Positions 27,197-34,815 of a stretch of 64,000 nucleotides of DNA are shown in pieces. The notes below the pieces were generated by a model. The model saw only the letters and a program-made list of their open reading frames with translations, searched no databases and was not told the DNA's origin. The position numbers and the translations under genes are program-made. Every line of letters begins with the position of its first letter. Position 1 is the stretch's first letter. The DNA comes from Echinimonas agarilytica (GTDB taxonomy: Bacteria > Pseudomonadota > Gammaproteobacteria > Enterobacterales > Neiellaceae), in NCBI RefSeq assembly GCF_023703465.1, contig NZ_JAMQGP010000010.1:62001-126000 (forward strand). Direction: 5' to 3'.

Positions 27197-28054
27197 ATGG
27201 CTGTCATTTCTGCATTGTACATTTATCCGGTCAAATCACTGGCCGGCTTCAGCCTCAGCAGTGCCACCCTGAGCGAGCATGGACTCCGCTGGCGCAATCG
27301 CATTGGTGATCGGCAATGGATGCTAGTACTTCCCAACGGACGATTCGTTACGCAACGCCAATGGCCGCAACTGGCTCGCATCAAAACAGAACTCACCAAC
27401 GTCGGACTTGTATTGCATAAACAAGGCATGCCTTCCTTTCATGTGTCCTATGATTATGACCCCCAGCGAACCATGCAAGTGACAGTATGGCGAGATGAAG
27501 TCCTCGCATTTGATGAAGGCGACGCTGTGGCTCAATGGCTTGGCGAAGCCACTGAAAAATCAAATTCTGGCGTTCGGTTAGTGCGTTTTGGCGACGAGTC
27601 TGAACGCCCCGTCTCGGCCAAACATTTGTGGGATGACGAATCTAGCCAAGTGGCATTTGCAGACGGCTACCCAATATTGGTGGCCAACACTGCATCGCTC
27701 GATCAATTTAATCGTCACTTGCGCGCCCATGACCTCACGCCACTAAATATGAATCGCTTCCGAGCCAACGTGATTCTTACCGACACGACAGCATGGCAAG
27801 AAAACTCTATCTCTGAAATATCAGCGCATCATAATCAGTATCAACTTGGCCTGCGAAAACCCTGTGAACGTTGCCCGATGATCACTGTCGATCAGCAACA
27901 TGGAAGTAAACCCGAAGACGGACGTCCGCTCAAGTCACTGATTGATTTTGATTGTCTTGGCAACGGAGCAGGCGCTTACTTTGGCCAAAATGCAATTGTC
28001 ACTCGAGGCGTGGGAAGTTTAATTGAAGTGGGTGACGATGTGAGGCTTGGTTAA
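27197..28054 (+). CDS. MOSC domain protein (YcbX-like N-terminal part)
   Basis: 285 residues. It has the MOSC N-terminal beta-barrel domain (ISALYIYPVKSLAGFSLSSA, GDRQWMLVLPNGRFVTQRQW) and the C-terminal MOSC domain with the key cysteine in RKPCERCPMITVD. Members bind molybdenum cofactor and reduce N-hydroxylated compounds. E. coli YcbX carries an extra C-terminal 2Fe-2S domain, which is absent here, so electrons must come from a separate partner. It starts 14 bases after srmB and is probably cotranscribed with it, without an obvious functional link. Confidence 0.9.
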   Translation: MAVISALYIYPVKSLAGFSLSSATLSEHGLRWRNRIGDRQWMLVLPNGRFVTQRQWPQLARIKTELTNVGLVLHKQGMPSFHVSYDYDPQRTMQVTVWRDEVLAFDEGDAVAQWLGEATEKSNSGVRLVRFGDESERPVSAKHLWDDESSQVAFADGYPILVANTASLDQFNRHLRAHDLTPLNMNRFRANVILTDTTAWQENSISEISAHHNQYQLGLRKPCERCPMITVDQQHGSKPEDGRPLKSLIDFDCLGNGAGAYFGQNAIVTRGVGSLIEVGDDVRLG

Positions 28055-28078
28055 GCCCCACACCGCTTACATTCAATG

Positions 28079-28858
28079 TTAGGCTCTCATCTCATCGCGT
28101 AAAAAGACCAAGGTATCACTGCTGGACTGCTCTTCACTGAAATAATAACCGTCAGTGTCAAATCGCTTGAGTTGCTCAACCGAAGAGGGCTTGGTTTCAA
28201 TCAGATAACGCGCCATTAAACCACGCGCCTTTTTAGCGTAAAAACTGATGATTTTGTATTGCCCATTTTTACAGTCCTTGAACACGGGTGTAATAAGGGT
28301 TCCTTTAATCTGTTTGGCTTTTACCGCTTTAAAATATTCATTAGACGCTAAATTAACCAGTACATCATCACCTTGTTCCTGCAATGCTTGGTTCAGCGCA
28401 TCAGTAATAATGGAGCCCCAAAATTCATACAAGTTTTTCCCGCGAGTATTGTCGAGCTTCGTCCCCATCTCTAATCGATAAGCCAGCATTAAATCCAATG
28501 GCCGTAGCAAGCCATACAAGCCCGAGAGGATTCTCAAATGCGATTGTGCATAGGTAAAATCAGCCTCAGAAAGGCTTTGTGCATCAAGCCCAGTATACAC
28601 ATCTCCCTTAAATGCCAATGCGGCTTGTTTGGCATTTTCAGGTGTCATATTGGGTTGCCATTCAGCAAAGCGAGCAGCGTTTAAGCCTGCAAGTTTATCT
28701 GAAATTTTCATTAGCCCACCAATATCTGCCGGGGTGAGCTGTCGACAGCGTTCAATCAGTTCAGCCGAATGAGATAATAAATCGGACTGAGAAAAAGAAG
28801 AGGTGTTGGCGGGGGTTTCGAAATCCAACGTTTTCGCTGGAGATACAACAGCTAGCAT
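28079..28858 (-). CDS. yaaA: Peroxide stress protein YaaA (DUF328)
   Basis: 259 residues from the ATG at 28858 ([16 protein letters not shown]), preceded by GGAG at a 7-base gap; the longer frame to 28873 starts inside the ribosome site. YaaA lowers free iron and protects DNA during hydrogen peroxide stress. Conserved regions [34 protein letters not shown] and MGTKLDN are present. It is downstream of the alanine symporter gene with a long perfect hairpin in the gap. In E. coli it is under OxyR control; I cannot see a reliable OxyR site here. Confidence 0.95.
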   Translation of the reverse strand: MLAVVSPAKTLDFETPANTSSFSQSDLLSHSAELIERCRQLTPADIGGLMKISDKLAGLNAARFAEWQPNMTPENAKQAALAFKGDVYTGLDAQSLSEADFTYAQSHLRILSGLYGLLRPLDLMLAYRLEMGTKLDNTRGKNLYEFWGSIITDALNQALQEQGDDVLVNLASNEYFKAVKAKQIKGTLITPVFKDCKNGQYKIISFYAKKARGLMARYLIETKPSSVEQLKRFDTDGYYFSEEQSSSDTLVFLRDEMRA

Positions 28859-28877
28859 ATCAGGGCTCCACAACTAA

Positions 28878-28916
28878 TAAGGCAGCAAGCACTATAACAT
28901 AGTGCTTGCTGCCTTA
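28878..28916 (-). terminator. Perfect 18-bp hairpin between the alanine symporter gene and yaaA
   Basis: Arms at 28878-28895 and 28899-28916 are perfect reverse complements (core GGCAGCAAGCACTA) with only three bases between. On the minus strand it follows the symporter stop by 29 bases and precedes the yaaA ribosome site by about 12. The downstream T run is poor (TTATTAG), so it may terminate, stabilise mRNA or control yaaA translation. Confidence 0.6.
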
Positions 28917-28945
28917 AACCCGCCAAATGAAGGGTGACCCACGGG

Positions 28946-30382
28946 TTACTTTTGAACGTCTTTGGGCTGCCAAACGCCTTTCGCAATTTGTTCATCCAAC
29001 TCAGGGTATTGGCTGCGATCAAAAGTGGGTAACCGGCCTTCATCAAGTTGCCGGTTATAATCGCGAGCAAGCTTAATCACCACACCCGACAACAATAAAA
29101 TAGCCACTAAGTTAATCACACTCATGAACGCCATCGACAAATCGGCCATTTTCCAAACAATCGGCAATTCTGCCATTGCACCAAACATCACCATGGCAAG
29201 AACAAAGCATCGGAAAAATTGGAGACCGCGCGGATGCTCATGCTCTAAGAACACAAGATTGGTCTCGGCATATGAATAATTGGCCACAATTGAGGTAAAG
29301 GCGAAGAAGAAAATCGCAATGGCAATAAAGTACTTACCAAATGCCCCCACTTCATTGGTGAGAGCCAACTGCGTGAGCTCAATACCCGACACACCACTGT
29401 TCGGCTCAAGCGCGCCTGAGATCAAAATCACCGATGCGGTGCACGTACAAATCACAATGGTATCCACAAACACGCCGAGCATTTGTACATACCCCTGAGA
29501 TGCTGGGTGCGGAGGATACGGGGTGGCAGTCGCCGCCGCGTTCGGCGCACTTCCCATGCCTGCTTCGTTGGAAAACAATCCGCGTTTTATACCATTCATC
29601 ATCGCTTGCGCAACGGTATAACCAATGCCCCCAGAGGCCGCTTCAGCCCAGCCGAATGCACTGCGGAAAATAAGGCTAAACACATCGGGCAGATGCGTAA
29701 TATTCATCACGACAACAGACAATGCGATCACAAGGTAGAGCAGCGCCATCAATGGCACCACTAATTCGGCAAATCGAGCAATAGAACGAATACCACCAAA
29801 AATAATTAACCCAGTGAGTAGCTGAATTAAAATTCCGGTTTGATAGGGTTCCCATCCAAAGGCGACACTGGCTGCATTTGCAATCGCATTTGCCTGAACA
29901 GCATTAAACACAAGACCAAATGCAATGATCAAACATACGGCGAATGCCACGCCCATCCATCGCTTTCCAAGCCCAAATTGCATGTAATACGCAGGGCCAC
30001 CTCGGAAGTTGCCTTGGTCGTCTTTTACTTTGTAAAGCTGCGCTAAACTCGACTCTGCAAAAGAAGTCGCCATACCAATAAGCGCAATCAGCCACATCCA
30101 GAAAATAGCGCCCGGGCCACCTAAATAAAGCGCTACTGCAACACCTGCAAGATTTCCGGTGCCAACACGAGCGGCCAAGCTAGTGCACAAGGCCTGGAAC
30201 GATGAAATACCACTGCTATCAGATTTTCTAGAATTCTTCAGTACCGAGAACATATGCCCAAAATGTCGGAACTGAATAAACCCCAGTCGCACCGTAAAGT
30301 AGATGCCAACAGCAAGTAACAAGTAAATCAAAATGCTTCCCCAAAGGAAGTCATTCATCATATCGATTATCTGTTCAAACAT
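28946..30382 (-). CDS. Sodium:alanine (AGCS family) symporter
   Basis: 478 residues and about ten or eleven membrane helices. The AGCS family takes up alanine or glycine with sodium. Family motifs are clear: VGTGNLAGVAVALYLGGPGA in helix 2, GGPAYYMQFGLG, KRGLFSNEAGMGSAPNAAATA and the GVFVDTIVICTCTASVIL helix. AGGA lies 5 bases before the ATG. Some vibrios place a glycine riboswitch before such a gene; I found none here. An FNR-like site lies about 160 bases upstream. Confidence 0.95.
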   Translation of the reverse strand: MFEQIIDMMNDFLWGSILIYLLLAVGIYFTVRLGFIQFRHFGHMFSVLKNSRKSDSSGISSFQALCTSLAARVGTGNLAGVAVALYLGGPGAIFWMWLIALIGMATSFAESSLAQLYKVKDDQGNFRGGPAYYMQFGLGKRWMGVAFAVCLIIAFGLVFNAVQANAIANAASVAFGWEPYQTGILIQLLTGLIIFGGIRSIARFAELVVPLMALLYLVIALSVVVMNITHLPDVFSLIFRSAFGWAEAASGGIGYTVAQAMMNGIKRGLFSNEAGMGSAPNAAATATPYPPHPASQGYVQMLGVFVDTIVICTCTASVILISGALEPNSGVSGIELTQLALTNEVGAFGKYFIAIAIFFFAFTSIVANYSYAETNLVFLEHEHPRGLQFFRCFVLAMVMFGAMAELPIVWKMADLSMAFMSVINLVAILLLSGVVIKLARDYNRQLDEGRLPTFDRSQYPELDEQIAKGVWQPKDVQK

Positions 30383-30541
30383 AAGAATCCTATTGTTCAG
30401 TACAGCTCATGCTGGCAATGCGCTTTGATCATGTGTTTATTCAAGCATAGTGCTTACTGACCGGCATCGATAAGGTTTTTACTACATGAGTTGAATGGTC
30501 TAAAACTAGGCACTTTATAGTCGGACACTGATCCTATTAAC

Positions 30542-30555
30542 TTGAAGCTGATCAA
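30542..30555. promoter_or_regulatory. FNR-like site upstream of the alanine symporter gene
   Basis: TTGAA-GCTG-ATCAA matches the FNR/Anr consensus TTGAT-N4-ATCAA at 9 of 10 half-site positions. It lies 160 bases upstream of the symporter start and 180 bases before the sRNA start, so the target is uncertain. Confidence 0.35.
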
Positions 30556-30668
30556 TGTAAGCGGCATCACTTGCAAATGCCAACACGAAAATATCATTAA
30601 AAATAAATAGTTAACAACAGCGTAACACGTCAAAAAGGGGATATTGGGAAGGGAACAAAAAATTTATT

Positions 30669-30693
30669 GCAAATGCGTATGATTATCATTTGC
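30669..30693 (+). promoter_or_regulatory. Fur box overlapping a promoter
   Basis: An inverted repeat with outer arms GCAAATG / CATTTGC and a core TATGATTATCATT. Aligned to the 19-base Fur consensus, 13 positions match, including ATGAT and ATCATT. It reaches into the -35 element TTGCTT (30690-30695) of a promoter whose -10 is TACTAT (30712-30717), so Fur bound here would block transcription. Confidence 0.7.
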
Positions 30694-30723
30694 TTTCATT
30701 AAGATTTAGGTTACTATGAGTTC

Positions 30724-30840
30724 GTGCTTGAGAAGCAGGTCACTGAAAGGTACCGAACTCACTCTAAGTGCAAATCTCGTCTGGCTCTATTGGCTATCAT
30801 TGCCAAATTCCGGGAATCCCGTTTTGGGATTCCCGTTTTT
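30724..30840 (+). ncRNA. Candidate Fur-repressed small RNA
   Basis: A stretch of about 117 bases bounded by a Fur-box promoter (TTGCTT, 16 bases, TACTAT) and a strong terminator (30811-30840: CGGGAATCCC, loop GTTTT, GGGATTCCCG, TTTTT). Small stems are visible at 30726-30736 (GCTT/AAGC), 30760-30770 (CACT/AGTG) and 30790-30806 (TTGGC/GCCAA, loop TATCATT). The layout, with size about 100 bases, iron-controlled promoter, single-stranded segments and Hfq-type terminator, is that of RyhB/PrrF-like RNAs that shut off iron-using proteins. I see no clear RyhB core sequence, so it is an analogue at most. A 62-codon frame across it has no ribosome site. Confidence 0.6.
30811..30840 (+). terminator. Rho-independent terminator of the candidate sRNA
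   Basis: Perfect 10-bp GC-rich stem CGGGAATCCC / GGGATTCCCG, loop GTTTT, then TTTTTCTTT. No protein gene on the plus strand ends here, so it must end a non-coding transcript. Confidence 0.88.
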
Positions 30841-30853
30841 CTTTGCATCAGCC

Positions 30854-31312
30854 TTAATGCATATAATCTGCTAAGACGTAAACTAACTCACCACTTTGAG
30901 CTTTCAGCGTAAGTTTATTCTCAAATGCAGTGACTTGAGCCCCTTCATTTAAAACGTTCAGCACTGTTTGCTCAATTTTTGAAAGTTCGGGTTGGCAAGC
31001 CATCATTGTTGAACCACCGGGTAACATTTTCAGCACGCCATTTGACAGCTCACCCTGACCAAAGAATCGATTACATCCGGCAATTCCAGCTAACCGAAAA
31101 CCTTCTTGAAACTCAATGTCAGGTCTTTTCTGTTCGTTTAGATTGACTCCCAGTAAATCTGTCACCAGCTCACCGTTGACAGATTCTAGGTTGTAGTGGT
31201 GATGCACCAAATCTTGTTTGGTTAAACTCACCGTGCTTCCGCCCGAAGTGGCAACACAACCGACTAAAGCGATTGATGCTAAAAATGCCATGAACAAATT
31301 TCCCATCTTCAT
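30854..31312 (-). CDS. META/HslJ domain lipoprotein
   Basis: 152 residues. The lipobox is ASIALVGC near residue 19, so this is a small lipoprotein. The mature part fits the META/HslJ domain: HHYNLESVNGE, then FRLAGIAGCNRFFGQGEL, and LPGGSTMMACQPELSKIE, with the two typical cysteines. E. coli HslJ is linked to heat shock and novobiocin resistance. The start is 31312 or 31306: GGAG touches the first ATG but sits 6 bases before the second; I keep the first because it supplies a Lys for the signal peptide. It follows the Dyp peroxidase gene by 47 bases and may share its transcript. Confidence 0.85.
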   Translation of the reverse strand: MKMGNLFMAFLASIALVGCVATSGGSTVSLTKQDLVHHHYNLESVNGELVTDLLGVNLNEQKRPDIEFQEGFRLAGIAGCNRFFGQGELSNGVLKMLPGGSTMMACQPELSKIEQTVLNVLNEGAQVTAFENKLTLKAQSGELVYVLADYMH

Positions 31313-31359
31313 CTCCGTATCTCGTTGATATCTATATGACACTGATGATTCTAATGGGT

Positions 31360-32238
31360 TCAATCGTCGCCCAAACAAATCGACCAATCTACGCCGTCAC
31401 CCTGGAGTGGCGGACACCAATAGTAGCCACCTGTAATAGGCCGAGTGAAGTTGAACAACGCATCCACGATGCCATCCTCAAGGCCTGCCATGCGCACCAT
31501 TTGCTGCTCAAACGCCTGATGAGAATGACCGAAGGCAACAAACATCAATCCTGCATCAGGCCCTTCTGCCCATGCCATCGATCTGCGCACCATAAAGGCT
31601 TCAGGGGCAAAACTTTCTTGTGCTGTGCGTTTTACATGAGCGCTGTCGGGAGCATCGTCTAATTCTTCATTGTCAGAAAGTCTTCGACCAATCATGTGGT
31701 CTTTTTCCGGCTGGGAATGCATCGAGAAACGTGCAAGATCATGAACCCACTGTTGCACTGCAACATAACTGCCACCATCCAACCCTTGCCCTTGTCCTGC
31801 AACAATGGCCGCAGCCATTGCATCATCACCCGTTGGATTCTCAGTACCATCTTCGTAGCCCGTCAAATCGCGGCCACTATCGTGCAAGAAGGCTTGTGTT
31901 TGATGCACAAGGTCAAAACATTCACTCAGTTCAGACGCCAAGAACTGGGCTTCAATTGCCAATTCTCCGGGGGAGTCGCCACGCAGCCAGATCCACACAT
32001 CATTTTGAGTGGAGGGTACATTCACTCCCGAGCCACTCATGGCTGGAAATGTTGCTAAATCGATTTGGGTTTCAGCGATCGTGGGGATCAGTGCAGGACC
32101 AATTCCAAAAACATGCTGCGTTTCAATTTCACTTTGTTGCAAGCAGTGCAGTGCTTCTTTTAGGGTCACTTCGGGTAATTTATCAAAACTTAAATAGCAA
32201 CCGTGCTTTGGTAACGGTTGAAGAATTCCTGATTGCAT
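31360..32238 (-). CDS. Dyp-type heme peroxidase (YfeX-like)
   Basis: 292 residues from the ATG at 32238 (MQSGILQPLPKHGCYLSF); AGGAG lies 7 bases upstream, and the longer frame to 32340 runs through the pgi terminator. Dyp peroxidases oxidise dyes or porphyrins with hydrogen peroxide. The distal motif GxxDG is GYEDGTENP, with the catalytic Asp and, downstream, the heme-ligand His region (FSMHSQPEKDHMIGRR) and the Arg of MVRRSMAWAEG. No Tat signal is present, so it is cytosolic as in YfeX. It lies near a Fur-box small RNA candidate, consistent with iron or peroxide themes. Confidence 0.92.
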   Translation of the reverse strand: MQSGILQPLPKHGCYLSFDKLPEVTLKEALHCLQQSEIETQHVFGIGPALIPTIAETQIDLATFPAMSGSGVNVPSTQNDVWIWLRGDSPGELAIEAQFLASELSECFDLVHQTQAFLHDSGRDLTGYEDGTENPTGDDAMAAAIVAGQGQGLDGGSYVAVQQWVHDLARFSMHSQPEKDHMIGRRLSDNEELDDAPDSAHVKRTAQESFAPEAFMVRRSMAWAEGPDAGLMFVAFGHSHQAFEQQMVRMAGLEDGIVDALFNFTRPITGGYYWCPPLQGDGVDWSICLGDD

Positions 32239-32305
32239 AGGTTCACTCCTTATCTGCTCTGAGCTAAGACTAGGTAAGAATAATGACATTGGCATTGTTG
32301 GAAAA

Positions 32306-32335
32306 CAAAAAAGGCCGCAAAAGCGGCCTTTTTTC
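32306..32335 (-). terminator. Rho-independent terminator after pgi
   Basis: Stem AAGGCCGC / GCGGCCTT with an AAAA loop and flanking A and T runs (AAAAAAGGCCGC ... GCGGCCTTTTTT). On the minus strand it lies 15 bases past the pgi stop. Confidence 0.88.
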
Positions 32336-32349
32336 ATCATGGACTCTGC

Positions 32350-33999
32350 TTAACGCCAAGATTTGTAAGTATTAATCAAACCATTGGTGGAACTATCGTG
32401 ACTGCTAACGTCTGCATCATCACCAAGCTCTGGAAGAATAGCACTGGCCAACTGCTTGCCCAATTCCACGCCCCACTGATCGAAACTATAAATGTTCCAA
32501 ATCACGCCTTGTACAAAGATTTTGTGCTCATACATTGCAATCAAACGACCCAGCGTTGCAGGGGTCATTTGCTTGAATAAGAATGAGTTTGTTGGGCGGT
32601 TACCTTGGAATACTTTATGCGCCACTAGATCTGCCACTTCTGCATCGGTTTTACCCGCCGCTTTGAATTCAGCTTCAACGGCTTCTTTGGTTTTGCCAAA
32701 CGCAAGAGCTTCAGTTTGTGCAAAGAAGTTGGCTAATAATTTAGGATGATGATCGCCCGTTGGGTTGTAGCTAATAGCAGGCGCCAAGAAGTCACATGGG
32801 ATCAACTTCGTGCCTTGGTGAATCAATTGGTAGAACGCATGTTGACCGTTGGTACCAGGCTCACCCCAAATGATTGGGCCAGTTTGATAATTTACAGCCT
32901 CGCCGCTGCGCGATACGTACTTGCCATTACTTTCCATGTTGCCCTGCTGGAAGTAAGCCGCAAAACGGTGCATGTATTGGTCGTACGGTAAAATCGCTTC
33001 TGAGTCGGCATCAAAGAAATTACCATACCAAAGACCAATAAGTGCCATCAGTACCGGTACATTATTTTCCAGTGCAGTGTCTTTGAAATGCAAATCGGTG
33101 TCGTGAGCCCCTTGCAACAGTTCTTCATAGCGCTCAAAGCCGATGGTCAATGCAATGGATAAGCCAATTGCACTCCACAAGCTGTAACGACCCCCAACCC
33201 AGTCCCAAAACTCAAACATATTAGCTGAGTCGATACCGAATGCTTCTACCGCTGCGGTGTTGGTTGAAAGTGCTGCGAAGTGCTTAGCAACATGAGCTTC
33301 GTCGCCCGCGGACACCAAGAACCAATCTCGAGCACTCAGTGCGTTGGTCATGGTTTCTTGCGTGGTAAATGTTTTAGATGCAATCAAGAATAATGTAGTT
33401 TCTGGATTTACATTTTTGAGAATCTCAACAACGTGAGTGCCGTCTACGTTAGAAACGAAGTGCGGAGTAATGCCTTTGTCCCAGTATGGCTTCAAAGACT
33501 CAGTCACCATAACAGGTCCTAAATCAGAGCCACCAATACCAATATTCACCACATCAGTAATGGCTTTACCCGTATAACCTTTCCAGCGACCACTATGCAC
33601 TTGCTCACAAAACTCTTTCATTTTGGCAAGTTCATGATTCACTTTTGGCATCACATCTTCACCGTCAACCATCACCGGGGTGTTGCTACGATTACGCAAT
33701 GCAGTGTGGAGTACGGCACGGTTTTCAGTGGCGTTTATTTTATCGCCACCGAACATAGCAGCAATGGCTTGGCTCAGTTCAGTTTGCTCAGCAAGTGCGA
33801 GCAAGTGGCTCAATGTCTCGTCATTAATCAGATTTTTTGAATAATCAAATAAGATATCTTCAAACTGAGTCGAGTATTGAGAGAAACGACCGGCATCCGC
33901 GTCAAATAAAGCTTTGATCGACGTAGACTTCATAGCCTCAGAGTGTTGAGTGAGGGCTTCCCACGCAGGGGTTTGAGTCGGATTGATGGACTTGAGCAT
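32350..33999 (-). CDS. pgi: Glucose-6-phosphate isomerase
   Basis: 549 residues from the ATG at 33999 ([16 protein letters not shown]), the same length as E. coli Pgi; AGGAG lies 5 bases upstream. It interconverts glucose-6-phosphate and fructose-6-phosphate. Signatures are [14 protein letters not shown] (sugar-phosphate loop), [14 protein letters not shown], and the C-terminal [32 protein letters not shown] motif with its catalytic Lys and His. Single-gene unit ending at a strong terminator. Confidence 0.98.
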   Translation of the reverse strand: MLKSINPTQTPAWEALTQHSEAMKSTSIKALFDADAGRFSQYSTQFEDILFDYSKNLINDETLSHLLALAEQTELSQAIAAMFGGDKINATENRAVLHTALRNRSNTPVMVDGEDVMPKVNHELAKMKEFCEQVHSGRWKGYTGKAITDVVNIGIGGSDLGPVMVTESLKPYWDKGITPHFVSNVDGTHVVEILKNVNPETTLFLIASKTFTTQETMTNALSARDWFLVSAGDEAHVAKHFAALSTNTAAVEAFGIDSANMFEFWDWVGGRYSLWSAIGLSIALTIGFERYEELLQGAHDTDLHFKDTALENNVPVLMALIGLWYGNFFDADSEAILPYDQYMHRFAAYFQQGNMESNGKYVSRSGEAVNYQTGPIIWGEPGTNGQHAFYQLIHQGTKLIPCDFLAPAISYNPTGDHHPKLLANFFAQTEALAFGKTKEAVEAEFKAAGKTDAEVADLVAHKVFQGNRPTNSFLFKQMTPATLGRLIAMYEHKIFVQGVIWNIYSFDQWGVELGKQLASAILPELGDDADVSSHDSSTNGLINTYKSWR

Positions 34000-34344
34000 G
34001 TCTTCTCCTATGTAAAGCATGTGGGGGCTAGCTAATTGTGCGCTTGTGTTCGCGCTTGCAAGCAACTACTGGCCTTTATATTCAATTGGTTAGTTGGGAT
34101 TATTATGTGACGGCTCGCATTGACTGTCGCCTAATTAAGTCGGCTGAGTTGCAGATCTATAAAATTTAGACGAATTTCAGCTCGGCATAATACTTAAATT
34201 GGCGCTAGATCTCACCCTGTTTTTACTGGTTGGAGCACCGTCACATAAACGCAACATTTGTCGTTTACTTTTTACCCTGTTGTGATATCAAAAATACTGC
34301 TCATCATGAGCAATCGTCTCATTATAGATTCGGGGTACATCACT
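34000..34344. other. Divergent intergenic region pgi / DUF3545 gene
   Basis: About 345 bases containing the promoters for pgi and the small DUF3545 gene. No HexR-type palindrome, RNA gene or strong inverted repeat was seen. Confidence 0.35.
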
Positions 34345-34518
34345 ATGGAAAGACTGGAATTTGGTTATTCAGATAGTTCATACGACAAATCTAATGAACG
34401 CAACTCTCGCTCCAAACGAAAGTGGCGAGAAATAGAGTCCATCAAAGAAAAATATCGATTACAAAAAGAATTAGATGAATTCGACTTCTCATTTAGTGAT
34501 GGTTTAGACGAACGTTGA
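34345..34518 (+). CDS. DUF3545 small protein
   Basis: 57 residues from the ATG at 34345 (MERLEFGYSDSSYDKSN). The core SKRKWREIESIKEKYRLQKELDEFD is a strongly charged helix with the shape of the DUF3545 family of small cytosolic proteins in marine gammaproteobacteria. The longer frame from 34258 adds 29 residues without family support. The family's function is unknown. GGGG lies upstream at a slightly long gap. Confidence 0.78.
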   Translation: MERLEFGYSDSSYDKSNERNSRSKRKWREIESIKEKYRLQKELDEFDFSFSDGLDER

Positions 34519-34614
34519 TGACAACGTCAATGCTCCAGAGCTAAGCACCCGCGAGAATCCGAAGGCTCTCTCGAAAACCGCAGCAATGTGCAGATATTAA
34601 AGCTGTAACCTCCT

Positions 34615-34653
34615 GAATTTTTCGTCAACTTTGTGACATTTGGCGAAAAATTC
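34615..34653. promoter_or_regulatory. 10-bp inverted repeat upstream of the agarase gene
   Basis: GAATTTTTCG (34615-34624) and CGAAAAATTC (34644-34653) are perfect reverse complements with 19 bases between. No T run follows, so it is not a terminator; it lies about 165 bases ahead of the agarase start and could be an operator for a regulator with widely spaced half-sites. The rest of 34519-34815 shows nothing else clear. Confidence 0.4.
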
Positions 34654-34815
34654 CACGCGAAAGCATTATTGTTAACAGTTAAACTTGATCAAAGCTGCGT
34701 ATGCTCTGATCCTTCTCGATCTTTTTCTGGGTCATTTCCCACGGATCGTTCAAAAGTCACGAACCTCTTGCTTGCGCGCGTTTTCAATAAAAACAAGTGA
34801 AAGGTGTTCACCTCT

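Noticed and set aside
30383-30541. Glycine riboswitch before the alanine symporter gene
   Set aside because: Vibrio relatives have one, but on the minus strand I found neither of the tandem aptamer cores nor a terminator/antiterminator pair.
30724-30912. 62-codon frame over the sRNA candidate
   Set aside because: It lacks a Shine-Dalgarno, crosses the terminator and runs into the opposing META gene.
31620-32240. 206-codon plus-strand frame opposite the Dyp peroxidase gene
   Set aside because: It is a shadow of the real gene: no family match, no ribosome site, low-complexity His/Gln content.
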